Assembly: GCA_037577475.1 (NCBI GenBank) | Contig: CM075192.1 | Coordinates: 15,222,908 to 15,286,907 of the forward strand | Direction: 5' to 3' | DNA: 64,000 bases | From: Chaunax sp. Z400 | Lineage: Eukaryota; Chordata; Actinopteri; Lophiiformes; Chaunacidae | Part shown: piece after piece, positions 24,970 through 37,700 of the stretch | Layout of the letters: each line of letters begins with the position of its first letter | Position numbering within the stretch: the stretch's first letter is position 1 | Notes under the pieces: generated by a model | Databases searched by the model: none | Told to the model about the DNA's origin: nothing | The model's input: only the letters and a program-made list of their open reading frames with translations | Translations under genes and position numbers: made by a program

Positions 24970-27900
24970 CTGAGGGGGGAAAAAAAGAAGAAGGAAATAT
25001 TCAGGGAGAGTATAGTTGTGTAAATCCCAACATATTTATATTGTCCTATCATGTATTGAGTTGTGTGCTCAACACAGCGTGAATGTACGCGGCTTTCATT
25101 GCGGCTATTCAAATGGGTTGAGCAGCTGACAAGGCAAGCACAAGTAAAAGATAATTGGAGCTAATGGAGGTCCCTGTGGAGGTGGCTGAACAAACAGAAA
25201 CAGAATGCCCTGAAGCCCGATGTCATTCACATGTGAGAGCTCAAAGGGGTGCAACACAGCCTCCATTTTTTCACTCAGACTAAAAGAAAAAAAAAACGGT
25301 GGGTGGTCTGATGAACAACTGTGGCCTTGTATCTAATCACCCTCAGGTAGGCCTTTCATCACAGAAATAGCCTCTCACTATGCACAGCGTCCAGTGAGAC
25401 ACACAACACCCGCTGCTGTAACACACAATCACAGACACGAGCGCACAAAGGCAAACGTGAAAGCAAAAACCTTCACAAACTCTGAGTCAATTGTGTATTC
25501 AGAGCATGATACAACTTACACCCCAACGAGTGAACACAGGCCTAATGTAGTAAAAAAGAAAGGTTTAAAGGTACAAACTGGAGGTCGCTGTGCCTCTCTC
25601 CTGCTGTGCGTACCCAAACAGATCTTTCTCCATTTGATCTACAATAAATCTAATCCATGGAAAAGCACTTTAAGAATTTCAGCCTCGACAGTGTCCATCC
25701 AGCGAGGGACACATGATTCCTCTGAAGGATAAAAGGACTGAGCCCGTTGGAGGATGTTTGAAGATGCTTGAGGGGGGCTAAATTAAGGGCAGCACCACAG
25801 GTCCTTATGTAAATTCCACACGGTACCGGGGAAAATGGCAGGGAGGGCCGGGATTATAAGAGGGGATAACAGGTCCCTGCGCTCTAGGCTTCTCTCATCT
25901 CTTCATTCACTCTTCTTAGCCTCTCTACAGAAAGCCGTGCACCCATTGTCTTCTTATTTATTTATTTAGCAAGGGGAAGAGGGGCGGAGGACGAGAGGAA
26001 GCTTTCAACCCAATTATCCTGGGGATGCACATGGGTACAGAGTGGGACTTTTGTGTGACATGAATTCAAATGAAACCTTTACACCGGGGTAATATAGGAG
26101 AGAATATCGAAGAAGTAGAGGTTTTTTTTGTTGTTGTCTCTCTCTCATATAGGGCTGCCCTCTAATCAAATGAGCTCAGGTAATTAGCCAGCTCCAGAGT
26201 GGTCGATCCCCCAGCCAGGGTGGGCTTAACAGAAAGCACTAGTGGGCTCTCCGTGTTTGTATTACAAAAACAAGCCCTGTTTGAAATCGTAGCCTCGTTT
26301 GCAGCTCACGCTCCTTGTTGTTTTCAAGATCACACTGGATTTAATTGCTCCTTTCCATTCATTGCAAGCACCTATGAGATTTTGTCGGAATCAATTTCCT
26401 TTGAAACAGAACAGTGACAAAAGAAACACACATTAGGCGCATCATTACGGCGCTTGTGTTACACTGTCTAATCCAATCTAACTATGCACAGTGCGTGACA
26501 GTAAAATGCTCCCCTACCCTGCAATCTAAATAGAAGAGCAAAGACAGAAAAAAAAAAAAAAAACTGAGTGGCAGCACAGTCAAGCAAATAAAATATATGC
26601 ACACACTTGTTGAGAACAGGATGAAAACAGAGTAACAAACAGATACAAGCAAACAAACAGATGACACTGGTGTAGGGATTACGCCGTGTGTGTTGGTTCA
26701 GCTCCGAACTGATATATTTACTAAGTAAATGAGGGTGAGGGTCGAATGCAAACGCACATCAGTACACTATCAAATACTACCTACAAGGCCACGGTCATCA
26801 ACGTCAACCTTCACAGTAAAAGCACACACACACACAGCTCAAATATTCATCAGCTCAGTGCAATGTTTTCCTCGTTTCATTACAGTATGAGCGTGTAACA
26901 CTCCCATTGCTGACTGTAGTCACCTCCATGGGCTGGGAACTATATTGCCGATCATAAAGCAAGCGGAGCTCTTATACTAGAATCATAACATGGCTTCTTT
27001 TCTCTGCGAGGTGAATCTGATATGTATGTATCCTTGAGTGGGTCGGTGTATTTGCCGTGGAAAAGCTGAACTTTTGCTCCAACTCTGAGGCCCTTTAGGC
27101 ATTCAGGGCCAAATAAGGCAACAGATGTAACGTAATTGCCTTTCTATCCCCCTGAAACACTCAGCTCTTCTTCCACTGAAAACATTCCACCTCCCATGGA
27201 GTTCCAGCAGGCCCCAAACTCTGCCGTCTTGCTTACTTGCTTATTAATATTCATATATATTTTTACATTTACACCTCTCACTTGGCAAGTGCTACATCTG
27301 TAAATCCGACTGCGGGCTAAAAAGAACCCATATCTGAATAATCTGCTCTTGCCTCTCGAATATTTCATTTATTCCCAAAATATCAGAGGAGTGGGCTGAT
27401 TTGAATGAAGGAGCATGGGGCAGGGGGTAAAGCATGGCAAATTTGCAACTCCTTCAGCTGGCACCATTTCAACACCCCAAACTTAAAGGCGAGGGAGTCA
27501 GGCTGCTGTGCTGTACGAAACAGCCAAGGGGTTGAGAGCGGAGGCCATTGCCAAAATGAAACACAAAGGAGACGCCCACGCAGTTACTTTGTGAACCAGA
27601 TTGTGCTACATTGGTTGGGGGAGGCTGTGCCAGCAACCATTAGCAATGTCCAGCAGTGTGTGTATGTGTGTGTGTCCCTTTAGCTGGGATTCAAAGACTT
27701 CACACATTAAAAAAAAAGAAGAAAAAAAAGAAATCATCCTGATGCTGACACATGTAAGCACAAACAGCCAGCATCATAGCACAGAGGTGGTAGGGCAAGG
27801 AAAGGACGGGGAGAGATAATTTGTACAGTGCACCCTGTTCTTCCACCCAAGATACTGACTGGAGGCTGACACTGCTTGTTGGTAAGATTAGTGGGACGCC

Positions 27901-29782
27901 TTGACTGAAGCGTCCAGCCTGCATTCTGAGATAAGTGCAGACAAATGCATTCACCTACAGGAGCGCAGCTAGCTTTAGTTCACAAAGGTTGTGCACTGCC
28001 CAAACACCGCAGACTGATTTTTTTTTTATCCCCCCCTCGTTTTGACATTCACCTCACTTTCATAGTCATACGAAAACTAAAAAAAACTGTGAAATAGCTC
28101 TTAGAATAATATGTGTATTATTGTTTGAATACATGTGAATGTTTGTGTAGATATTATTTTTTTTCCTTCCCCCTTGCTTTCATAGATTTTGTCTTGGGTC
28201 AGGGGCGAAGAAACACAGACAGAGATTACAACAGCTAGAAGCCCGGGGCCATACCCCGGCACCCAGATCCACCACCTCGTACCGCACTGATTAGAAAATA
28301 AAGCATGCACACACACATAGAAGCTGGGAGAGCTGTAGAGAGGTAGCTCCAAGCTATAATATCATTTCGTTCGAGTGCTTTTTGCGCTTCATCCGGCAGA
28401 GTGCTATTACAATACCGCCATTTTCAATTCCGCCCTTAGAGAAGAGGGACAATATATATGTCACTTGACAAAAAATACAAAACCCACTCTATGTGCTGTC
28501 ATTGATGTTTTGTATTACTGTTAACGCTGAAGGCAGGAGGGGGATAATGCCACACATATAATACTACACACTGTGAAAGGAGATGTGCTCCATTTGTCTG
28601 GATGCAAGCTTTTTTTCTCCAGCGCCGACTCGCTCGTTTGCCCCCCCACTGGCCAGACCTAACCTTTACCCCCTATCCAGATGCAGAAATTACCCCCTCA
28701 GCAGGTAGGGAAGCAGCAGGTTCACACATATCCGCTATATTCCTCTGGTGAGGGGCTGAAGGTCAGACCAGAGAAACAACTGCAAAAATATGGCTGTCTG
28801 GCGGTGCCAAAGGCTGTTCCTCCTCTGAGAAGTGAGTAGAGGCTCTCATCATTAGCACGACTCATCACCATGTCTATGTCTGTCTTACTCTCTTCTATCA
28901 CCATCAGAGGTCATTCTCTGTCTTTCTCTTCCATCTTCTTAGTTCATCTTTTTTTCTTTTTCTTTTTCCCAATCCCACAGCATTGTCCCATACGTTTCCT
29001 TTCCCCTCTGCTTTGCTTGTCAGGGCTTTCTCTGCATGCATTGACTACAGATGAGGTTTTCACAGATGAAGCCATATACACACACCCGATCATTCTCCAC
29101 AGTCCTCGGCCGAGCCCGATATCATCTCCACTACCATTCTCCCTATCTGCAAATCCCGAGCTAAGGGGCTGTAAATAACACTGTCACTTTCACAGATAAG
29201 ATGTAGGAAATATGGAAAAGAGTGACGGTAAAGAGAATCACATAGCTGGCAGTGATGCCCATAGTGTGTGTGCGGGGGGGGGGATCACCAGCGGTGATAT
29301 CATATGAAATGTGCATTTTTGATACAGCCATGGAGGGAATAAAAGAGACAGAGTATATGTGCTCTGGTGAGAGTGTTGAAAGAAAAGAGGCAAGACGTAG
29401 CACAACAGGGGATGACTAGAGGATGCCTGATCAAGGTCAAACTGACGGGACGAGTACAAAGGTGCTGAATAGGTTGAGCCGACTGTGAATGAATGGAGTG
29501 CATTCCATCAAACTCATACCACATACTGTGCTTCTGCCTCTGATTCAGTAGATAAGCCTAAACAAACATCCTTATTTAAACAGCAGCCACGTTCAAAGCT
29601 CATTTTTCAAACAGCACCCCTAATTTGGCCTAACAAGCCCCTTGGCAGCACAGTAATGACAGGAGGACCACAACGGGCGATTCTGCTGGCCCATCCAGGA
29701 AAAATGTGCAGTTCTGCTCCTGAGAAACAATGTAATTTAGTCTTAATGAACCTCATTCCTTTTAAAGCCTTTAACAATACCA

Positions 29783-29786
<4 letters not shown>

Positions 29787-29865
<79 letters not shown>
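29787..29865. repeat. (AC)n microsatellite, 79 nt; (GU)n in the robo2 transcript
   Basis: Uninterrupted AC dinucleotide tract in the long upstream intron. Confidence 0.98.
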
Positions 29866-29869
<4 letters not shown>

Positions 29870-30251
29870 AAATTCAATTTACCCTAATACATTCTTTATG
29901 GTAATGTATAGCTCATTAAAATGTTAGTTAAAAACTCATTAAAATTCACTTGAAGAAGTAATGGCTTCATTACAGTAATATGCTGAAAAGCAAAGAAAAG
30001 ACAAGTAAGGACAAGGGGAAGAAAGAGAGCAGAGAGTGACAGCCTTCTAATCACTTAATTGTGTCTAAAACGGAATACATTTGCATAATAAATAACAATG
30101 TGCTGCATCCAAATGTATTTTTCTATTCTCATAGCGTTCTGTAATTAACAGGCGCGGCAATTAAAGGTGCAATTTTTCCTAAAATCATTTTGGTGGCCAC
30201 TCTAGCTTTATATTCTGTTGTCTTGTTTATGGTCATAAATGTGTTTTTTTT

Positions 30252-30272
30252 GGGGGGGGGGGGGGGGGGGGG
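30252..30272. repeat. G21 homopolymer
   Basis: Twenty-one consecutive G on the plus strand, followed by CGGGCG. The robo2 sense strand carries the matching C tract. Long G tracts can form quadruplexes and are error-prone in sequencing. Confidence 0.95.
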
Positions 30273-30650
30273 CGGGCGCCCTTGGCAGATGCACACAGTG
30301 CTGAAACTGGAGCTGGCTGATACTGACAAACAATGTGCCCATGGGTCTTTGTGCCTGCTCTGATAAGGCATGATGTTGTGCTGATGCTTCTGCTCGGTCC
30401 AGAATGGACACTTCACAGCCGGGAGGGGGAGTAAAATGTGAAGGAGGGAGAAGAAGACAAGGAGAGGGAGGAGGGATGTGACCGGGATTGATTTCCTGCC
30501 AATTCCAGTACAGACGGCTCTGACGGAGGAAGTGAGGTGTCATGACGGAGCAGGCGGGTCTGTTCCTGCATCGGGTAAAGGAAGACAGGGGAGGAAGTAG
30601 CTCACCCAGGCCAACAGGTAAATGTCTCCTGTTAATGTCTTCTCTCTTAG

Positions 30651-31178
30651 GCTCCGTTTACGCGACAACATTTTGCTGAAACCGGAGAAGTTTTTTCTTT
30701 ATGGTTTCAAAAACTTCAGTTTTCACACTGCATCGTTTATGAAACGATCCCCGAACACATGAGTCTGAAAAAAACGATTGAAAACACTAGTACAGTATGT
30801 ATGCCAAGGCAGTAGTTGGTCTAACTTTTCAAAATCAACACCACAGAATCAGATCACAGTGGTGGTTCAGCCAATCTACACTCACAAAGCGTAAGCACAA
30901 ACAAAACCGGACGGTAAGACGTTGTAGTTTTGTTTTTTTGGCCATAGCAGGCTATTTGCTGTCTGCACGCGAATAAGGATGGCAGGGACCGTAATAGGCA
31001 TGTGCAAAGCGGGGCTGTACGGTCAGCGTTTTTTCCGCCAGAGTTGCATTTTGCCCGTTTACACGAAAATGGTAAGGTGGGTGTTTTGAAAAGTCTCCAT
31101 TCTAGAGCCTATTTTCACGGCCAAAACACAACAAAAGCTTTCTGTATTTGGGTGAAACAGTCACCGTGTAAACGGCCC
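30651..31178. mobile_element. Non-autonomous DNA transposon (MITE-like), about 528 bp
   Basis: The left end GCTCCGTTTACGCGACAAC and the reverse complement of the right end GGGCCGTTTACACGGTGAC form imperfect terminal inverted repeats sharing the core CCGTTTAC. CTTAG flanks both sides (30646-30650 and 31179-31183), a possible target-site duplication. The inside has no transposase. The GTTTACACG-type ends resemble elements I recall from many fish genomes; the superfamily is not assigned, though hAT-like is plausible. Confidence 0.72.
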
Positions 31179-31946
31179 CTTAGTCTCCTACTCCCTCAGT
31201 CTTATCTTAACATAAAAGATAACAAGGTATGGACGCTGCTGGGGTTTTATGATTAGGAGTGTAACACAGACGAGTTGCTCTGTAGGCATACTGAGAGTTA
31301 GTGCGTTGTATTTGGAGCACATAATAAAACAAAATGAAAGTCCCTTTAGCAGCTGGAATAGATTGGCTGCTCATATCATGTTGTGACTGGAGGTAGAGAT
31401 TCCTATCAATAATAAGGTTCTGTAAAACAAATTGGTGATTTCCTTGTATTTACCTAGGATGTACATTTTCTCTAGAGGTCCCTGAGCACACTATAGTCTG
31501 GAGAGTCGTGTCACTTTGAGTCAGCATTATGTAACACATCAGAAGTAGGCATGAGACTCATTTACTCTAGCTAATGATGAGTTACCAAACAGCTGGACCA
31601 TAATATAATCATAATATATTTATTATGTCAACCTTCAGATCTTAGAATGGAAAATTAAAGACAAACTCACTTGACTGTCCACATAGTCTACGGAGCAAAA
31701 TACCAGGCTTTCATGTTCATCATGGTTCTCCTCTGAGATGATGTCTTAATATCTCATTATTTTTCATCCTCAGCATCTCACCTCTTACCTGCAGTGTTAT
31801 CGCTAATATGCATAACCCCCCAAAGTGTTTTCATGTAGTCATTCAAGTGCAGCAGGTGTCCAGCTGTGACACACAAGAGGAGTATACCTCCAGTGTAGAA
31901 GCCACTGCGTTTGAAATTTGCTGGATATGTAAAAAAAATGAAATGC

Positions 31947-31967
31947 TGTGTGTGTGTGTGTGTGTGT
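31947..31967. repeat. (TG)n microsatellite, 21 nt
   Basis: Short TG dinucleotide run, 115 nt from the longer interrupted CA tract at 32082. Confidence 0.95.
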
Positions 31968-32081
31968 TCAGCACACTTGTGTAAGCTCTGTCCTAATGAC
32001 ATTGAGGCAGTGACCTTCCACAGGGAAACATAATCCCCAGGATGCTGCTGAACTGTGCCCAGGCTGCATTTCCTCAGAGAC

Positions 32082-32085
32082 CACA

Positions 32086-32176
<91 letters not shown>
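32082..32176. repeat. Interrupted (CA)n microsatellite, 95 nt
   Basis: A CA dinucleotide tract broken by a few AAAC units near 32087-32091 and 32140-32151, which suggests an older, more stable allele than the pure tract at 20052. Confidence 0.97.
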
Positions 32177-32179
<3 letters not shown>

Positions 32180-34741
32180 GGAGCTGAGTCGCTTATGCAG
32201 CGTGGCGTAGGCATCTCCAGTGAAAATGAAACCCCTGCAGCCGTGTTCTGCAGTCCGCTGCTCAAATCTTCGTATAATCTTTAATAGCCTCGCCCTCTTT
32301 TTCTTCACGCACACCCTATTTGCTGCAGCTTCTCTGTATCAATTTTATTGTTTTGGTCTATAATTGGGTTGGTAGTAACAGTCAGCAGAGAGCCGTTAGG
32401 GGCTTGTAAAAAGGTGTCGCTCTGCGATGGCAGCCCCGTTTTAATTAAGCTCTCAGCTGGAGTTGAGCAGCCTTTATCTAGCTTGGTCTGATGAGCCCCA
32501 AGTACAAGTGTTCTCCACAATGTACTGCAGCGCAGGCAGGTAGGGGAAAGGTGTTTTTTACAGCAGCTGTAGACAGCCCAGTTTGCTGTAGTCACCATCC
32601 CTGCATAGATGCTGATCTACATGCCTGGACCAAGCAGATAATGGGGGGGACATCATAAAAATTCAACGTGCTTGTCTGTGTTTGTGTGTGTGTGTGTGTG
32701 TGCCATTAATGTGTCGCCTTGCGCTCATTGTGACACAGCCCCACCCATCAGTGGAGAGCAGTCATGTGTATATTGGTTGCAGATGCAGAACCTGCCTAAC
32801 AATATGGCGACAGAAAAAGAGCATGAGTCTCAACAAACACAATTGATCTCACACAACTGTTGTAAATTCTAAACTAATCCTACTATACTGTTCAAGCAGG
32901 CTGTGTGCGAGGTTGATCCTGCAGTGAGAGCTATGTGCGGCTTTAAGATTAGAGATGTTCATCACCGGTCCTTCCTTGCCTGTTCACCCCTCCTCAATCC
33001 TCCTAATGGCCTCCTCAGATCATCTTTCCTTCAATCAATACTGCCTGAAAGGAAGAATCCTCACACCTAAGGACATTTTGTTCCCCTCTGTAGATCACAG
33101 GTGACACATTTTCCATGCCGGGAATCGTCCAGAGGTTTCTGGATCCACCTCTTACAGCGGGAGGTTGATATCTGCCAGTGAGGCAAACAGAAAGCAGGCG
33201 GCAGATGTGGTGGGCGTTAAATCACACGGAGCCGAGATGCAGAAACATTTAAAGAGATTTATTGATCACTTTTTAGATCTTAACTCTTGAGGAAGAGCAA
33301 AAATTTAACTGGATACAGAGATGACTTTTACAACAGCCCCGCCCATGTATGTGTATATGTGTGTGCGATGTTTATGATTGAGGAGGAAGAGGCAATTCAC
33401 CATTTAGTCAGAATGTGAATCTGAGCATTCCCCTCCGTACAGCCACCGAGCGCCACTATCATCCTGAATATGTGCTATCTATTTTATGTGCGTCTGCTGA
33501 GGCATGATTGAATGCTGCACATAACATCTAAATACTTGGAATAAATTGTAGCAGTGCTGCTGCCTGCTCAGCAAATCACTGCTACATTAGGCTCACCTAT
33601 CACACACTCATACACACACAAATTACAATTTCAAGCATCTGTACTGCGGGGTCTGTCAGCTTGTATGGAAAGCGGTTGCCCCGCACTCAGCACAGCGATG
33701 CACCAGCAGTACTAATAACTAACTGATCACTCCATGCTGCACAGAAATAGTCGGAGTTACGCTCGTATGCAGTCCGTTGCTCAAATGAAGAAAAAAAAAA
33801 GAAGAAAACTTGGAGACAATAAAACCATAAACACACACACACACGATGCAGACTCACAACATGTAAGGTGACGTTCTCTGACTTTTAACTATCTCAGTAG
33901 AGCATTTATATGATTTATTCATGCTTAAGCTTATCCTGTGTCATTCTGCAGAGAGAGTCTGTGTGGCAGCCCGGTTGCTTATTTGAAAATCCAATTCTTG
34001 TTAATTTTATAAGAGAGAGAATTGTGTTAGTTCCATCTGCCTCCTGGATGTACCTGTACACCCTGCTTATGTAACCTGTGTGCTAATGGGGGGAATTTAA
34101 TTCATTTCAATGCATGGTGTAAAATCCCAGGATGGTCACTCAACTAGTCTGGCCTGCTGGAATCATCAGTCTGCATGTAATAACCACGGTGTGTGTGTGT
34201 GTGTGTGAGTCAATCCATGCTCATATTATCATGCAAATGGAAAACAATCTGAAACACACCACTGACTGCCAGGCTCAGGATCAGTGCAGAGCGCTGTGTC
34301 TAAACCATTCCTGTTCTGCCTCTCAGCCTTCCAGTTTTTTTTTTTTTAACTCTATTTCTTTCCTCCTGATTTATCCCACCCTCCTCAGGCACCACTTCAA
34401 AAAGGCTGATTAAACAGCAGTTTCATACTGCGCTGATGGTACATATATGTCCAACGCGTCTCTGTAGCCCGACGATGTGAGGTTAATCGTTTAGGCAAAG
34501 GAACAAAGTTAATGAAGCAACTTCTAATCTGAAGCTATTTGGAGTTCTGTCAACAGTATTGACTGCACTGCAGATGGGATAAGATATCGTTGGCGGGCAC
34601 CGATGACCTACATAGCAAGGACAAGACAGTGGCTCAACAGGAGCACAGCGCAGTGATCCCACAGCTCTCCAGGGCACAGATTCCACAGCCCAGACACAAC
34701 GCTAAAAAAAAAAATACACTACATGTGTGTTTATGTGCAAG

Positions 34742-34742
<1 letters not shown>

Positions 34743-34780
<38 letters not shown>
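34743..34780. repeat. (TG)19 microsatellite
   Basis: A 38-nt TG tract; CA in the robo2 transcript. Confidence 0.97.
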
Positions 34781-34785
<5 letters not shown>

Positions 34786-37700
34786 CGAGCAAGAATTTCC
34801 ACTTGCTTCCACCCATGCAGAGCCTTTATCTTCATACCCAGAAGCAGAAACCAGTTTGCAACCGGCTATATATATTATTACCATTAGCTTTGGAGCCAAA
34901 AACAATCAATACTAATTTCACCTGGCAATTAGCTAATAATTCAATGGGCTACAACTAGGGAGCCAGAACTGCTAAAGACAGGGGAAGGGGTGAGGGTGGA
35001 GTGGGTACGGCTGTGGTCGGCCACATGTCTGCTGTGATTGAAGCTCATGAGTATTTGATACTGAATCTTTGTTGATGTGTGAGGAGATCAAAATCAAGTG
35101 TTATTATCTAGTGCGGTTCAACCAAACAAAGCATCGTTATTCTACTGTGATAGACACACATTTTAAACATTAAATAGTCATTTGAGGTCTATAATTGAAG
35201 AAATGTTGGAAAAGCTTTATTTCTTTGAGGAATTTCCAAATGGTTTGATAATTTGATACAGTATTCCAATGATACTTCCAACTGAGTTCCAGTCATAATG
35301 ATAACGATATGTGTCTTTTAGTCCGCGGGCAGCTGGTCAGCACTCAAGAATGTGAAATTGATCTATTTGTAATTGTTCAATCCAGCATTGTATGGACAAC
35401 TGAGAGTCTCCAACAATGAATGAATAAAACAATTCATCTTGAGCTGACGGGGCGCTTTTCTTTCAAGGAAGTTCTTGTAATTACTACCACATTGATTATT
35501 TCATTCTACATGTTTGACACATCTTATTGGATTTATTTGTTTTTCATTATTTGAAACAGAAACGAAAACCCCCAAATGCTACTGATTTCACGACACGAAC
35601 CTTTTACAGCAAACACAACCTTTGAACTGTCCTAAAATCAGTTCAATTCTGAAGACAATTTCATCTGGTGCTTGGATCAAAGGTGACTATCCCTGCCATT
35701 TAAGGCAGAAGGAATATTTTTTTCTATGATTAATTCCAGGTCTTTTGAAAGGTCACGGTGATACAATGACATTTGAAATCGCCATGTCTAATCCCAGAAA
35801 GCAGGACGTTGGGGAGCCATTAAGATGGGCCAGTGCAGTTGAGCTGGACATTTAGTGTGGCAGCAGGCACCACTTGAGTTCTTCTTCTTGCCTTCACTGG
35901 AATCCCTGATTGTACACAAGGACTACGCTCTCAGATCAGTGGGGGTGGTTGACACACATATGTATGATATAGGCACACACAGGCGCCGATGCTGTATTCC
36001 AACTAGAACACAGAGACAACCAGACGCTCTGTCCCCTGGGTAATAAAAGAGCATGACTGTGAGACTGTGGCTGCTGTAAAACCCAATTAGCATGTGTGTT
36101 TTTATCAGTTAGAGCTACACACAGAGATAACAGCTCCACAAGATTGCTTTTGCATGGCTGGCGGTCTGCCCCCTGCTGGACGCTCACGGCCAAGCAGGTA
36201 CATGTGGATGATGAAAGAGTAAGGTGTGGTAAATGTGTCGCCATGGAGGGGTTTAACTCAAGTTTTTAAGTGTAAAATCACTGTTTCTTTTCGGCAAAGG
36301 CTAATTCATAACAATAAACATGCATTAAACACACTACATTAAAACAGAAGCAAAGCCGTCCCTTATAATCAACATCCAAATGCAAAATGAGAAGCACATG
36401 TTGTGCGTCTCTCACCACATGTTATCATGCATTTAGATCGAAGGTGATGCAAGGAAATCTCCCTCCGTATCACATGTAATCAAACAAAGGTTATGCCTTT
36501 TCTCCAGCTTCTGCTTGGCACGTCTCAGAGCCAGATTTCTTGCCTTCAAATGACTGTAGCTGGAGACCGAAGCGGTGACTGACAACGTCACAACACCAGC
36601 CTTATCCCCGTCTTCAAACGCCTCCATCTCACACAGGCACATAAAAGAGCGGAACAGAGCGGTGGCAATTGCGGCAGCCGTGCTCTGCAAGCCTCTGCTC
36701 CACCACGGCTGTAAAAAGAGCTACTTCTGTATTCATGTGCCGCATCACTCTGGACTCTTTGATGGCAAGGATCACTGTCAAGATGCTGAGACTCCCACCA
36801 AACATACTGTATGGCTGGAAAATCAAAACAATTAATATTCTAAATTCTTTGGAAATGCACAGAAACATTTGTGTTGCATGTGTGCCGTGTATGTAGGAGT
36901 GTGTGTTCGTGTGACACCGATTTAGTCAATTTGAGTATTATAGATTAGCTAATCATTTTCAAATCGCTTTAGCATTATTGAACATGTCATTTTAGTTGCT
37001 TCACTTATACTATTGACTCTGCTGATACTGGAGATGCTCTTGCTCAATAACAGTCAAGAACCAAATAGCAATCCAGTCAAGAGGCAGGGAGAGACAGACT
37101 AACAGTGTTTTTTTTCACCATCTTTCATTTTTCAGCCTTAAGCCATGAATAACTGAATCCATGATAGCAGCAATGGAGGGCTATTTTTTCGTACAGCATG
37201 TCTGAGTGTGGGGGAAGCATAACAAGCCACAAGAAAGCATCCTCCTCCTCCAAGAGAGGTCTTTAAATTAAGAGCAAGGAGCTCCACTCATGCATGACTG
37301 CTTCCTCCACATCCATTTCAGCATGGACCTCTGCACCCCTTTCCTTATACTGCATGCTCTCCAAAAAGAAAAAAAAGGAAAAAAAAAACATAATGATGCT
37401 TAAAATGGCTACTACTTGTAAGATGTGTCTTACATTAATGGGTCTATCGAGGACGGTTTGGCCAATGGGAGAGCCATTTTTATTACAGCTACTATTAAGA
37501 AAGGGATGGGTCCAGCCTTTAAGAGGTAACCCACACACGGTGCTCCATACTCTGCAGACTGCTGAATTAAATATGAAGGCAGGACAGGAGGGGTGGAGAA
37601 ATGGGAGGGAAAAGAGGGCGGTAGATAAGAGGAGATGGGACACAGCGCCTCTGTTTAAAGAGCAGAAAGGTTACATGTGAGCACTCTGCAGAGGAAAGGG

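Larger units (their letters stand above)
24970..30645 (-). other. robo2 upstream intron, segment next to the Ig2 exon
   Basis: No Ig1 exon or other exon was recognised. The segment holds an A-rich run near 26549-26564, a (CA)n tract at 29787-29865 and a G21 run at 30252-30272. Several stretches are high in complexity and free of repeats, notably 26140-26470 and 27360-27600. Confidence 0.75.

Noticed and set aside
31781..31795. CTGCAG|GTAAGA on the minus strand as another recursive splice site.
   Set aside because: The donor half is good, but the preceding sequence (ATTAGCGATAACACTGCAG) has no pyrimidine tract.
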